From an uncultured Prevotella sp. (GTDB taxonomy: Bacteria > Bacteroidota > Bacteroidia > Bacteroidales > Bacteroidaceae), in assembly GCA_946548065.1 (NCBI GenBank), contig CAMNPM010000009.1, positions 1-59,612 on the forward strand: a stretch of 59,612 nucleotides of DNA, written 5' to 3'. The notes beneath the pieces are model-generated. The model had not been told where the DNA came from. It saw only the letters and a program-made list of their open reading frames with translations, and ran no database searches. Below are positions 16,743 through 25,413 of the stretch, piece by piece (position 1 is the stretch's first letter; each line of letters starts with the position of its first letter). A program made the position numbers and the translations under genes.

Positions 16743-17795
16743 ATGAGACAGAACAAACTATGGATGCTTGCCGCCATCCTGATCTGCGGCACGACAATGG
16801 TGCTCACCTCATGCACAGGAAAGAACAAGCAGCAGGTTGCTGACAATACTGAGAGCGAGAAAGGGGGCGCTCCCGACTACAGCGACAGAAACAACTGGAT
16901 GAAGCAGCCCGCGGCAGTAAAGGACGTTGACGTCTTCTATGTCTATCCTACAGAATATATCGATGACTCCGAGGGTGCACCGATATTCGCCGACATCAAC
17001 GAAAAGACCATGAGAGAACCGGCGCAGGAGACCTATCAGATGCAGGCAACGGCCTACGAGGAGTCAGCCAATGTCTTTGTACCCTATTACAGGCAGGTCA
17101 ATATGGCTGCAGTAAGCAAGTTGACGCGCGAGGAAATCTACGCTGCCTTTGACAGCATTCCCAAGAATGATGTCTTTGCAGCACTCGACTACTATTTTGA
17201 GCACCTGAACGGAGGAAGGCCCTTTATTCTGGCAGGACACTCGCAGGGGTCAATCATGCAGAGTCTGGTGCTTGCAGAGTATATGAAAGCTCACCCAGAA
17301 TATCAGAAGCGCATGATAGCAGCCTACCTCATTGGCTATTCGATAACCGAGGACTATCTTAAAGCCAATCCGCACCTTAAATTCGCTGAAGGAGCGGATG
17401 ATACGGGTGTCGTCATATCATGGAACACCGAGGGCGCGGCAAACGAAGGCAAGGAAAACATCGTTGTGCTGCCAGGAGCCATCAGCATCAACCCCCTGAA
17501 CTGGAAGCGAGACGAGACTTATGCTCCAGCAGAGGAAAACCTGGGCGGCTACCTCTACAACGAAAAGGCCGGGAAGCTTGAGGTGGTTCCGCATGCTGCA
17601 GACGCAAAGATTAATCTGAAGCGCGGCGTAGTCATCACAACCACCAAGGTAGCGCCTCCCGTATCAGGGACTGACATTTTCGGACCGGCCAGCTACCACG
17701 AGCTTGACTATTCTCTCTACTACAACAATATCAAGGCTAATGTAAAAACGAGAATCGACGCATTCAAAAAATCCGAGGGAGCCATCAGCCAATAG
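16743..17795 (+). CDS. DUF3089-type alpha/beta-hydrolase lipoprotein
   Basis: 350-aa lipoprotein with lipobox LTSC (Cys24) and an alpha/beta-hydrolase domain. The nucleophile elbow is GHSQGS, Ser168. Segments such as DVFYVYPT at the domain start are typical of DUF3089, a family of uncharacterised esterase/lipase-like proteins. The 24-residue signal peptide is strikingly like that of the unrelated carboxylesterase at 57108-58796. It is followed after 10 nt by comEC. Substrate unknown. Confidence 0.82.
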   Translation: MRQNKLWMLAAILICGTTMVLTSCTGKNKQQVADNTESEKGGAPDYSDRNNWMKQPAAVKDVDVFYVYPTEYIDDSEGAPIFADINEKTMREPAQETYQMQATAYEESANVFVPYYRQVNMAAVSKLTREEIYAAFDSIPKNDVFAALDYYFEHLNGGRPFILAGHSQGSIMQSLVLAEYMKAHPEYQKRMIAAYLIGYSITEDYLKANPHLKFAEGADDTGVVISWNTEGAANEGKENIVVLPGAISINPLNWKRDETYAPAEENLGGYLYNEKAGKLEVVPHAADAKINLKRGVVITTTKVAPPVSGTDIFGPASYHELDYSLYYNNIKANVKTRIDAFKKSEGAISQ

Positions 17796-17805
17796 CAAGT
17801 CCGCT

Positions 17806-18981
17806 ATGAAGATACATGCGCCCTTGTTACCCTTGGCGGGCTGCTTGATGGCAGGCATTGCGCTCAGCCCGTGGCCTGACAGCTGGCGGGTGGGATTCTG
17901 CATCCTGCTGACTGCCGCGGTAGTGGTGGTGCTGCTCAGGCAGCATCCGCGCTGGCGGAGCGTGGCGATGGCATGCTGTGTGGTGGCTATGGGCATGATG
18001 CTCGGGAGCCGTCAGCAGCCGACGGGGGAGCCAGACTCTCAGTCGTCCGTCAGCACCGCCGCCTCGCATGTGCGACAGCAGTTGCTGGAGCACTATCACG
18101 AGTGGGGCATCAGCGACCAGGCCTATGGGGTGATAGCGGCCATGACCCTGGGCGACAAGACCCAGATAGGCAGGGAACTGAAAGACACCTACTCCAAGGT
18201 CGGCACCGCCCATATCCTGGCGCTCAGCGGACTGCACATGATGATCATCTACAGCGTCATCACCCTCTTCCTGGGATGGCGGCGCATAAGGATGCTGTCG
18301 CAGGTTGTCGTCATACTGGCGGTATGGGCCTTTGCGCTGTTGGTAGGCATGTCGCCCAGCGTGGTGCGCTCGGCATTCATGATAAGCATCTACGGGCTGC
18401 TGTCGCTCGGTTATCGGGAGCGTATGTCGGTCAACACGCTGGCCTTCACGGCCATCGTCATGCTCGCCATAGACCCCGCATCGCTCTACGACATCGGCTT
18501 CCAACTCTCCTACATGGCCGTGCTCTGCATCCTGCTGTTCAATCCGCTGTTCGGCCGACTGCTGCCGCTCCACGTGCTGCAGCGCCATCGCTGGCTCGCC
18601 TTTCTCTGGGGACTGACCACCGTGTCGCTCTCGGCACAGATAGGCACCGCCCCGCTCATTGCCTACTACTTCGGACGCTTCTCTACGTGGTTCCTGCTCA
18701 GCAACTATCTGGTGGTGCCTTTGGCCACCGTCATCCTATGGCTCACACTCTGCGTGGTGGCCACGTGCTGGTGGGCCGCGCTGCAGCAACTGCTGGCCGC
18801 GCTGCTGTCTGCGGTCGTCGTCATGATGAATCAGCTTCTGGAGGCTATCAGCCAATGGCCGTATTGCAGCATTGAGGGGCTGCGCCCGTCGTGGGTGCAG
18901 GTAGCACTGGTCTATCTGGTCATAGGCTGCTGCTACGTGCTGCTCAGCCTAAAAGTTGCAAGAGCTCGCCAAAGTGTGTAA
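17806..18981 (+). CDS. comEC: ComEC/Rec2-related DNA-uptake channel protein, short form
   Basis: 391-aa polytopic protein of the ComEC/Rec2 family, which forms the inner-membrane channel for transforming DNA. The core competence domain is present, with the hallmark LGDKTQ and ILALSGLHMMI segments and later TM helices. It is much shorter than full ComEC: the N-terminal soluble OB-like part is largely missing (about 85 residues precede the core) and there is no C-terminal metallo-beta-lactamase domain. The 3' end overlaps the convergent HAD gene by 38 bp. Whether it is functional in uptake is uncertain. Confidence 0.78.
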   Translation: MKIHAPLLPLAGCLMAGIALSPWPDSWRVGFCILLTAAVVVVLLRQHPRWRSVAMACCVVAMGMMLGSRQQPTGEPDSQSSVSTAASHVRQQLLEHYHEWGISDQAYGVIAAMTLGDKTQIGRELKDTYSKVGTAHILALSGLHMMIIYSVITLFLGWRRIRMLSQVVVILAVWAFALLVGMSPSVVRSAFMISIYGLLSLGYRERMSVNTLAFTAIVMLAIDPASLYDIGFQLSYMAVLCILLFNPLFGRLLPLHVLQRHRWLAFLWGLTTVSLSAQIGTAPLIAYYFGRFSTWFLLSNYLVVPLATVILWLTLCVVATCWWAALQQLLAALLSAVVVMMNQLLEAISQWPYCSIEGLRPSWVQVALVYLVIGCCYVLLSLKVARARQSV

Positions 18982-19648
18982 TCTTCTGTAGCCGTTCGTG
19001 CGGATATTCCTCCGACTTCTCCAGTTCCCAGACTACATGGTAGGGAATGTGTGCGGCATAGGCCCCCGCCGTCAAGGCCGGAGCTATGTCGGAACGGAAC
19101 GAGTTGCCCACCATCAGTGTCTGCTCTGGGGCCACGCCCAGGTTCTCGCACAGCTGGCGGTATTCTTTCTCTGTCTTGTTCGACACGGTTTCCATGTGCG
19201 AGAAATACTGCTCCAGTCCTGAACGCTGCAACTTGCCTTCCTGGTCCATCAGCTCGCCCTTGGTGAACACCACCAGCTGGTAGCGTCGCGACATCGAGAG
19301 CTGCTCCAGCGTCTCTCTGACCTCTGGCAGCGGGGTGGTGGGAAACAGCAGCAGCTGCTGGCCCAGCTCTATCAGCTGCATCACGATGTCGCCCGTCAGC
19401 CGTTCGCCACTCACGCGGACTGCATTCTCTATCAGCGACAGCGTAAAGGCCTTGGTGCCATAGCCCGTCAGCGGCAGGTTCTTGCGCTCGGTGGCAAACA
19501 GCCCCTCGCTCACCTCGCGGGCCGTGGCCCAGGGACTCAGCAGTGCGCAGCATTTCCGCTCCACTTCGTCGAACCACGACTGGCAGTCCCACAGGGTGTC
19601 GTCAGCATCGAAAACTATGACGCGGATGTCGGTCCACTTACTTGCCAT
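18944..19648 (-). CDS. HAD-superfamily hydrolase
   Basis: 234-aa haloacid-dehalogenase-fold phosphatase. Motif I is FDADDTLW with nucleophile Asp14 and Asp16; motif III lysine is in VVFTKGE; motif IV is MVGNSFRSD. A helical cap lies between motifs I and II. The gene starts inside the end of the acetylesterase gene (11-bp overlap), so the two form an operon. A nucleotide or sugar-phosphate phosphatase role is likely, but no substrate can be named. Confidence 0.85.
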   Translation of the reverse strand: MASKWTDIRVIVFDADDTLWDCQSWFDEVERKCCALLSPWATAREVSEGLFATERKNLPLTGYGTKAFTLSLIENAVRVSGERLTGDIVMQLIELGQQLLLFPTTPLPEVRETLEQLSMSRRYQLVVFTKGELMDQEGKLQRSGLEQYFSHMETVSNKTEKEYRQLCENLGVAPEQTLMVGNSFRSDIAPALTAGAYAAHIPYHVVWELEKSEEYPHERLQKITHFGELLQLLG

Positions 19649-21281
19649 ACACCAACTTGTCGAAACAAATACCGATACGCTCGGCCACTTCCTTCTTGCG
19701 CAGGGGGTGGATGTCGTTCTCCTCGCCTAAGTCGAAGATGTCGGCAGCCTCGGCATAACGGTCGCCTTCGGCCACCAGTCGCTGCTGGTCGCGCAAGCGA
19801 AGCCAGTTCTTATAGCCGGCGTCGGTAGGATACATATATTTTGCAAGTTGAACGATGCAGAAGGGGAGGGTAGGCTCGTGCCACAGTGCTCGCCAGTTGC
19901 CCAGGAGCTTGCGCAGCAGGTCGGCATAGGGGCCGGGATTGCCCGAGTTCGATTCGCCCTGATACCATACGATGCCGCTCAGGGCGTAAGGTGCCAGCGG
20001 ATAGAGCACGGCATTGTAAAGCGTGGTGGCCATGTTCTGTAGCGATACGTCGCCGTTGGGACATGGAGGCATCTGGGCGCCAGCATGATGGAGCCACTGC
20101 TGGCTGAGGGGAATGACATCCTGGGGTAGCGGGTTCTGGCTGAAGCGGTCGGGCCCGAAGCACAGCATGTAGGGCTTGTTCTCGATGAAATGGGCTGTTC
20201 CATATTTATTAATAAAGCGGACGGTGATGACATTGTCGCCCTCGCGGAGCAGTCCCTCCGGGATGTCGTAGCGGCGGGGAGGATACTGATAGTAGGTGCG
20301 TCCCACCTCCTGTCCGTTGACATACGTGAAGTCGGCATCGAAGAGTGTACCCAGGAGCAGACGGGCGGGTTGTCCGGCATGAGCCTTGTCAATGTGTACG
20401 TGCTGGCGGAGCCAGATGCTGCCCACGATGCCGCGGCCTCCCGTCTTGGCCCATTGGTTGTCGTACTGGCTGACCAGCTGCCACGAGCTGTCGTCATAGT
20501 CGAGGGCCGTGAATTGCTGGGCCACGCCGGGGTCGGACTGGTCGAGCAGTTGCCGCCAGCGCTGGTCGGCTCGCTGGTTGGCTTGCTGTTGGGATTTCAC
20601 CATCTCGTCGTCCTGATAGAGCAGCGTCTTCTCCACCTGCAGGGGATAATCGTTCCTGAGCGAGTCGGCAGAAATCCATGCCTCGATGGGAGTTCCGCCC
20701 CAGCTGTTGACAATAATGCCTTGCGGCACACCGGTCTGCTGCTGCATGCGCAGCCCTAAGAAGGTGCCTACGGCAGAGAAGAGCCAGGCATTCTGCTTGG
20801 TGACGGGCTTCCAGTTGATGCTGGTGGGCAGGATGTCGTCTTGAGTGCCATGAGGGTTGGCCTGATTCTGCACACGGAAGAGACGCACCTTATTGTTGTC
20901 AAAATGGTCGATTTCATCGGTGTATTGCGGATACACTCGCTCAATGGTGACGTCGATGTTCGACTGGCCAGACAGGAGCCACACGTCGCCCACCAGCACG
21001 TCGGTGAGTGCCACATCGTTGATCATCATGGTGTAGGGGCCGCCGGCCTTCATCTTGGGCAGGTCGATGTGCCAATGCCCTTGAGCATCGGCCACGGTGG
21101 CATATTGATGCTGGTTCCAGCGAATCATCACCTTTTCCTGCGGGGCGGCCTTGCCCCAGACGGGAATAGTCTTGCCACGTTGTAACACCATCCCCGACTG
21201 AAACAGCTGGGGTAATTGAACCTTAGCCTGAGCGCACAAGCCCAGAGTCATTGAGATGAAAAAGAACAGTATTCGTTTCAT
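19638..21281 (-). CDS. Sialate O-acetylesterase-type SGNH esterase (possible xylan acetylesterase)
   Basis: 547-aa exported esterase (signal peptide about 1-19). The SGNH core starts with SGQSN (Ser107) and ends with the DIHP segment carrying the catalytic His. A beta-galactosidase-like jelly roll (about 250-335) is inserted in the middle, as in sialate 9-O-acetylesterase homologues. In Prevotella xylan loci (for example xynE of P. bryantii) this family sits beside a GPH symporter and a GH43 enzyme, exactly as here. Deacetylation of xylan oligosaccharides is therefore plausible. It is divergent from the symporter gene. Confidence 0.87.
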   Translation of the reverse strand: MKRILFFFISMTLGLCAQAKVQLPQLFQSGMVLQRGKTIPVWGKAAPQEKVMIRWNQHQYATVADAQGHWHIDLPKMKAGGPYTMMINDVALTDVLVGDVWLLSGQSNIDVTIERVYPQYTDEIDHFDNNKVRLFRVQNQANPHGTQDDILPTSINWKPVTKQNAWLFSAVGTFLGLRMQQQTGVPQGIIVNSWGGTPIEAWISADSLRNDYPLQVEKTLLYQDDEMVKSQQQANQRADQRWRQLLDQSDPGVAQQFTALDYDDSSWQLVSQYDNQWAKTGGRGIVGSIWLRQHVHIDKAHAGQPARLLLGTLFDADFTYVNGQEVGRTYYQYPPRRYDIPEGLLREGDNVITVRFINKYGTAHFIENKPYMLCFGPDRFSQNPLPQDVIPLSQQWLHHAGAQMPPCPNGDVSLQNMATTLYNAVLYPLAPYALSGIVWYQGESNSGNPGPYADLLRKLLGNWRALWHEPTLPFCIVQLAKYMYPTDAGYKNWLRLRDQQRLVAEGDRYAEAADIFDLGEENDIHPLRKKEVAERIGICFDKLVYGK

Positions 21282-21299
21282 ATTGCTTTAGATTTTCTG

Positions 21300-21307
21300 C
21301 AAATTTA
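21300..21307 (-). promoter_or_regulatory. -7 promoter element for acetylesterase-HAD operon
   Basis: TAAATTTG on the minus strand, 18 nt before the ATG at 21281. Confidence 0.55.
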
Positions 21308-21414
21308 CACTTTTCAGGCGACTTAACCATCAAAATCGGTTACTTTCTTAACCTTTGAAACAAAAATGGATAATTTTTGTAACATGCTAAAATGTCGATT
21401 TCATCGTAATCTAT

Positions 21415-21422
21415 TAACTTTG
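21415..21422 (+). promoter_or_regulatory. -7 promoter element for GPH symporter-GH43-sigma operon
   Basis: TAACTTTG on the + strand, 33 nt before the ATG at 21456. The 107 bp between this and the divergent element also hold CAAAAAT/ATTTTTG (21361-21379), a possible operator. Confidence 0.6.
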
Positions 21423-21455
21423 CAACCAGAAAACAACTTAAAACAGTGTATCACA

Positions 21456-22874
21456 ATGTCAACTAACGAAACACAAGCCACTAAAGGCTTCTATAAGCTC
21501 TCCTGGCTACAGCGTATCGGTTTTGGCTCTGGCGACCTGGCTCAGAACCTGATTTACCAAACCATCAGCATGTACTTGCTGTTTTTCTACACCAATATCT
21601 ACGGTCTCGACCCTACCGATGCCGCTACCATGTTCTTGGTGGTGCGACTGGTGGACGTGCTGTGGGACCCACTGGTAGGTACCTATGTCGACAAGCATAA
21701 TCCCAAGTTGGGCAAGTATCGTTCTTACCTGGTTCTGGGCGGCATCCCCCTGACGGGATTTGCCATCCTGTGCTTCTGGAACGGTTTTGCACCATCGCTG
21801 GTCTATGCCTACGTTACCTACGTCGGCATGTCGATGCTTTATACTTTAATTAATGTACCCTACGGCGCTCTGAACTCGTCGCTGACCCGCGACACGGACG
21901 AGATTACCACCCTGACATCGGTGCGTATGTTCCTGGCCAACGTGGGTGGTCTGTGCGTGGCTTCCGGCATCCCCCTAGTGGTGGCAGCCTTCGCCCCGAA
22001 GGATGCCAGCGGAGAGGCTATCATCAACACGCCCGATGCTGCCTCGGCATGGTTTATGACAATGGCCATCTATGCTGTGATAGGTTTGCTGCTGCTCGTC
22101 TTCTGTTTCACGCAGACCAAGGAGCGCGTGGTGATGGATGCCAAGGACATGGAGGACGTGAAGGTGAGCGACCTGTGGATGGAATTCAAGCATAATCGTC
22201 CCCTGCGCATCCTTGCCTTCTTCTTCATTACCGCCTTCGCCATGATGTCGGTGGGCAATGCTGCCGGATCGTACTACATGACCTGCAACCTGCAGGCTAC
22301 CAGCGACCAGCTGGCCTTCTTCATGGGTCTGGGTTCTGTGCCTGCATTTATCTTCATGCCGCTGGTGCCGGCCATCAAGAAGGCTGTGGGCAAGCGTGGC
22401 ATGTTCAACATCTTCCTCACTGTTGCCATCGTGGGTATGGCCATCCTCTATGTGGTGAGCATAGTGCCATCGCTGAAGTCGCAGATGTGGATTGTCTATG
22501 TGGCGCAGTTTATCAAGTCGACGGGTGTCATCGTGGCCACCGGATATATGTGGGCATTGGTGCCTGAGGTCATCTCGTATGGAGAATACACTACGGGCAA
22601 GCGTATCTCGGGTATTGTCAACGCCCTGACGGGTATCTTCTTCAAGGCCGGCATGGCACTGGGAGGTGTCGTTCCCGGACTGGTGCTGGGTTATGTGGGC
22701 TTCAACGCTAAGGAAACTGTTCAGACCCCGTTTGCCGAGCAGGGCATCCTGTGGCTTGTCTGCGTCATCCCGGCAATGCTGTTAGGACTGGCTATGTTCA
22801 TCATTTCGCGCTATGAGTTGACAGACGAGGTTATCGACAAGATTAACTTAGAAATAGAAAAAAGGAATAAATAG
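21456..22874 (+). CDS. GPH-family sugar:cation symporter
   Basis: 472-aa, about 12-TM transporter of the glycoside-pentoside-hexuronide family (MFS superfamily). The N-terminal segment GFGSGDLAQNLIYQ and the following DPLVGTYVDKHNPKLGKYR loop are family hallmarks. It likely imports xylo- or arabino-oligosaccharides, or another pentoside, for the cytoplasmic GH43 enzyme encoded 23 nt downstream. The frame is open to 21366 but that part spans the promoter, so ATG 21456 (MSTNETQATKGF) is the start. Confidence 0.9.
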   Translation: MSTNETQATKGFYKLSWLQRIGFGSGDLAQNLIYQTISMYLLFFYTNIYGLDPTDAATMFLVVRLVDVLWDPLVGTYVDKHNPKLGKYRSYLVLGGIPLTGFAILCFWNGFAPSLVYAYVTYVGMSMLYTLINVPYGALNSSLTRDTDEITTLTSVRMFLANVGGLCVASGIPLVVAAFAPKDASGEAIINTPDAASAWFMTMAIYAVIGLLLLVFCFTQTKERVVMDAKDMEDVKVSDLWMEFKHNRPLRILAFFFITAFAMMSVGNAAGSYYMTCNLQATSDQLAFFMGLGSVPAFIFMPLVPAIKKAVGKRGMFNIFLTVAIVGMAILYVVSIVPSLKSQMWIVYVAQFIKSTGVIVATGYMWALVPEVISYGEYTTGKRISGIVNALTGIFFKAGMALGGVVPGLVLGYVGFNAKETVQTPFAEQGILWLVCVIPAMLLGLAMFIISRYELTDEVIDKINLEIEKRNK

Positions 22875-22897
22875 TTTAAAGTTTAAAGTTAGAGATT

Positions 22898-23899
22898 ATG
22901 AAACCACGTTATCTTTTTCCCGATGACTATATGGCTGACCCTTCAGCCAACGTGTTTAACGGCAAGCTATATATCTATCCCAGTCACGACATAGAGACTG
23001 GCCATGCCTTCGACGACGACGGAGGTCACTTCCAGATGCGCGACTACCATGTGCTGTCTTTCGATGACCTGGAGCAGGGCGAAGTGACGGATCATGGCGT
23101 GATACTGGATGTGGACCAGGTGGAATGGGCAGAGAAACAGATGTGGGACAACGATGTTGTAGAGAAAGACGGTAAGTACTATCTTATTTTCTCTGCCAAG
23201 GACTACAACGGCGTGTTCCATCTGGGCGTAGCCATAGCCGACCGTCCTGAGGGACCCTTTGTTCCCGAGAAGCAGCCCATGCGCGGATCATTCTCTATTG
23301 ACCCCTGTGTGTTCAAGGATGACGACGGACAGATATACTGCTACTTCGGTGGACTCTGGGGCGGACAGTTGCAGTGGTACCACACACCCGGAACGCTGGT
23401 GAAAGAGGGCATAGACCTTGGTCCTGCTCCCGATAGAAAGACCCAGCTCTTCTGTCCTGCCGACGTGCCGGCACTGCCAAGCTGCGTGGTACGTCTGAGT
23501 GACGATGTGAAGCAGTTTGCTGAGGCTCCGCGTCCTGTCGTCATTCTCGACAAGGATGGTGAGCCATTGAAGGCAGGCGACCCGCACCGCTTCTTTGAGG
23601 CGTCGTGGATGCACAAGTATCAGGGAAAATATTACTTCTCCTATTCTACTGGCGATAGCCACCTGCTGTGCTATGCTATTGGCGACAATCCCTACGGTCC
23701 GTTTACTTACCAGGGGGTGTTGCTTGATCCCGTTGTGGGCTGGACCACTCATCACAGCATCGTAGAATTCAAAGGACAGTGGTATCTTTGCTATCACGAC
23801 TGTGTACCCTCCAACGACATCACCCACCTGCGTTCCTTGAAGGCCCAGCGACTGTTCTACAACGAGGATGGAACCATCCAAAAGGTTGTGAATGAATAA
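22898..23899 (+). CDS. GH43-family glycoside hydrolase (beta-xylosidase/arabinofuranosidase type), cytoplasmic
   Basis: 333-aa five-bladed beta-propeller enzyme without a signal peptide. The expected catalytic residues are visible: Asp14 (ADPS, base), Asp135 (SIDP, pKa modulator) and Glu234 (FFEASW, acid). Being cytoplasmic, it fits hydrolysis of oligosaccharides brought in by the adjacent GPH symporter, as in the xynD-xynB pair of Prevotella xylan loci. Its last 8 bp overlap the start of the ECF sigma gene. Xylosidase versus arabinofuranosidase activity cannot be decided from sequence. Confidence 0.9.
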   Translation: MKPRYLFPDDYMADPSANVFNGKLYIYPSHDIETGHAFDDDGGHFQMRDYHVLSFDDLEQGEVTDHGVILDVDQVEWAEKQMWDNDVVEKDGKYYLIFSAKDYNGVFHLGVAIADRPEGPFVPEKQPMRGSFSIDPCVFKDDDGQIYCYFGGLWGGQLQWYHTPGTLVKEGIDLGPAPDRKTQLFCPADVPALPSCVVRLSDDVKQFAEAPRPVVILDKDGEPLKAGDPHRFFEASWMHKYQGKYYFSYSTGDSHLLCYAIGDNPYGPFTYQGVLLDPVVGWTTHHSIVEFKGQWYLCYHDCVPSNDITHLRSLKAQRLFYNEDGTIQKVVNE

Positions 23900-24401
23900 C
23901 CATACACTTATATCTAACTATTATGCTCAGCATCGCGATGAAATCGTCAGTTTCATCGCGGTGCGTATTGCTGATACCCAGGAGGCAGAGGACAGGGTGC
24001 AAGACTTGTTCCTGCGTCTGCTTTCCGGGCATCGGCTTATTACGCTGCAAACGCTTCCCTGTCTGGTTTACACCATGGCTCAACACAGCGTGACCGACTA
24101 TTTCCGCAGACGTCATGTCGTAGAGGAATATGAACACTACTTGAAAAACAACGAATCTGCCGAGGAAATAGAGTCCGTGATCTCTGCCCGGCAATTGATG
24201 GAGCGCATGGAGCGTTCGCTGGCTCGTCTGCCAGAAGACTGTGGCCGCATCTACCGTCTGCATATCTATGACGGGTTGAAAGTAAGCGACATTGCCCAAC
24301 ACCTCGCTCTGCCCTACAAACAGGTAGAGAACCGTCTGGGACAAGCCAGAAAACATATCCGACAACAGATTACAGCGTCGGCCCTGCTTGCTGCTATTTA
24401 A
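23892..24401 (+). CDS. ECF-type RNA polymerase sigma factor
   Basis: 169-aa sigma-70-family factor with region 2 (about 5-75, with DRVQDLFLRLL) and region 4 (about 105-160, with LKVSDIAQHLALPYKQVENRL as the helix-turn-helix). Its ATG lies inside the GH43 stop region, so translation is probably coupled. No anti-sigma factor or SusC/D-type receptor follows; the next gene is convergent and overlaps by 8 bp. It is thus an orphan in this locus and may direct transcription of unlinked genes. Confidence 0.88.
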   Translation: MNNHTLISNYYAQHRDEIVSFIAVRIADTQEAEDRVQDLFLRLLSGHRLITLQTLPCLVYTMAQHSVTDYFRRRHVVEEYEHYLKNNESAEEIESVISARQLMERMERSLARLPEDCGRIYRLHIYDGLKVSDIAQHLALPYKQVENRLGQARKHIRQQITASALLAAI

Positions 24402-25413
24402 TCAGGTATTCGCGGATGGCCGCTATCAAGGCGTCGTTTTCCTCTGGTTGCTGCGCTGCCACACGGAAGAAATGTGACGAGAGGCCAAAAAAATTGCTGC
24501 AGTCGCGAATAAGCATACCATGTGACTGTATAAGGTATTGCTTCAGGTCGGATGCTTGTACTGTCTCCAGTTCACAAAGCATATAGTTGGTCTTGGTCTC
24601 AAAGACACGGACACCCGGTATCGAACGCATTTCTGTGCGCAATCGCTCAGCCTCGGCAAGGTATGCCTTGAGGTTCGGAACTGATGGAGACCCCACTGTC
24701 AGCAAGTAGTGTCCAGCTTCGATAGCCATACTGCCAACAGACCAAGGGCGGCGCAGGGAGCGAAGTAGCTGTATAGTGGATGGATGTCCGGTAACATATC
24801 CCAGGCGGAGTCCGGGAATGCTATAAGTCTTGCTGAACGAATGAATCAACAGCAGATTGCTCACATCCTCCATCTCAGATGCTTTCAGCATTGGTTCGCG
24901 GGTATACCCTTCGTACGACTGGTCTACCACAAAGGTGTAGCGGGGTGAGCGGCGCACGAGATAGTCCATAAAACTCTTCAGCAGCACATTGCCAGAAGGA
25001 TTGTTGGGGTTGCATATCCAGTAGACTCTGTCGCGTGGCAGGTTCTTCAGGTCTGTGGTATTCTCATGCGCGATGATATGACGATACATACGACAGGCAT
25101 CGGCATACTCATTGAAGGTGGGCTGTGGGATGATGGATACACTTCCATGCAGCAGTTCTGCTATCATATAGATAGCCTCTGTGGCCCCATTGGTTACCAG
25201 CACCGACTCAGGGTCTATATCCTCTTTCTCGGCTATCAGTTTTTCCAATGAGCGAGGCTCGGGTTCTGGATAGCTGGTCAGCAGCCGAGGGGCTATGGCT
25301 GCCAGATGGGAGGTAAGCCCAGAAAGGTCAACATGCTGATAGATGTTTGAGCTGAAGTTAACCTTCACAAAGTCGCCATAGCGGTAGAGATCATCACCAT
25401 GTCCTTCAATCAT
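24394..25413 (-). CDS. PLP-dependent aminotransferase, CobD (threonine-phosphate decarboxylase)/HisC-like
   Basis: 339-aa fold-type I PLP enzyme. The N-terminal GHGDDLYRYG, the NPNNPSG loop (135-141), Asp164 and the PLP lysine Lys195 in SFSKTYSIPGLRLGY are visible. The start resembles CobD, which makes aminopropanol phosphate for the cobalamin nucleotide loop, more than HisC. The adjacent ABC ATPase of the cobalamin/iron type supports this, but neither gene proves it and no other cobalamin gene is in the window. It overlaps the ABC gene by 4 nt, the last gene of a six-gene operon. Confidence 0.78.
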   Translation of the reverse strand: MIEGHGDDLYRYGDFVKVNFSSNIYQHVDLSGLTSHLAAIAPRLLTSYPEPEPRSLEKLIAEKEDIDPESVLVTNGATEAIYMIAELLHGSVSIIPQPTFNEYADACRMYRHIIAHENTTDLKNLPRDRVYWICNPNNPSGNVLLKSFMDYLVRRSPRYTFVVDQSYEGYTREPMLKASEMEDVSNLLLIHSFSKTYSIPGLRLGYVTGHPSTIQLLRSLRRPWSVGSMAIEAGHYLLTVGSPSVPNLKAYLAEAERLRTEMRSIPGVRVFETKTNYMLCELETVQASDLKQYLIQSHGMLIRDCSNFFGLSSHFFRVAAQQPEENDALIAAIREYLIK

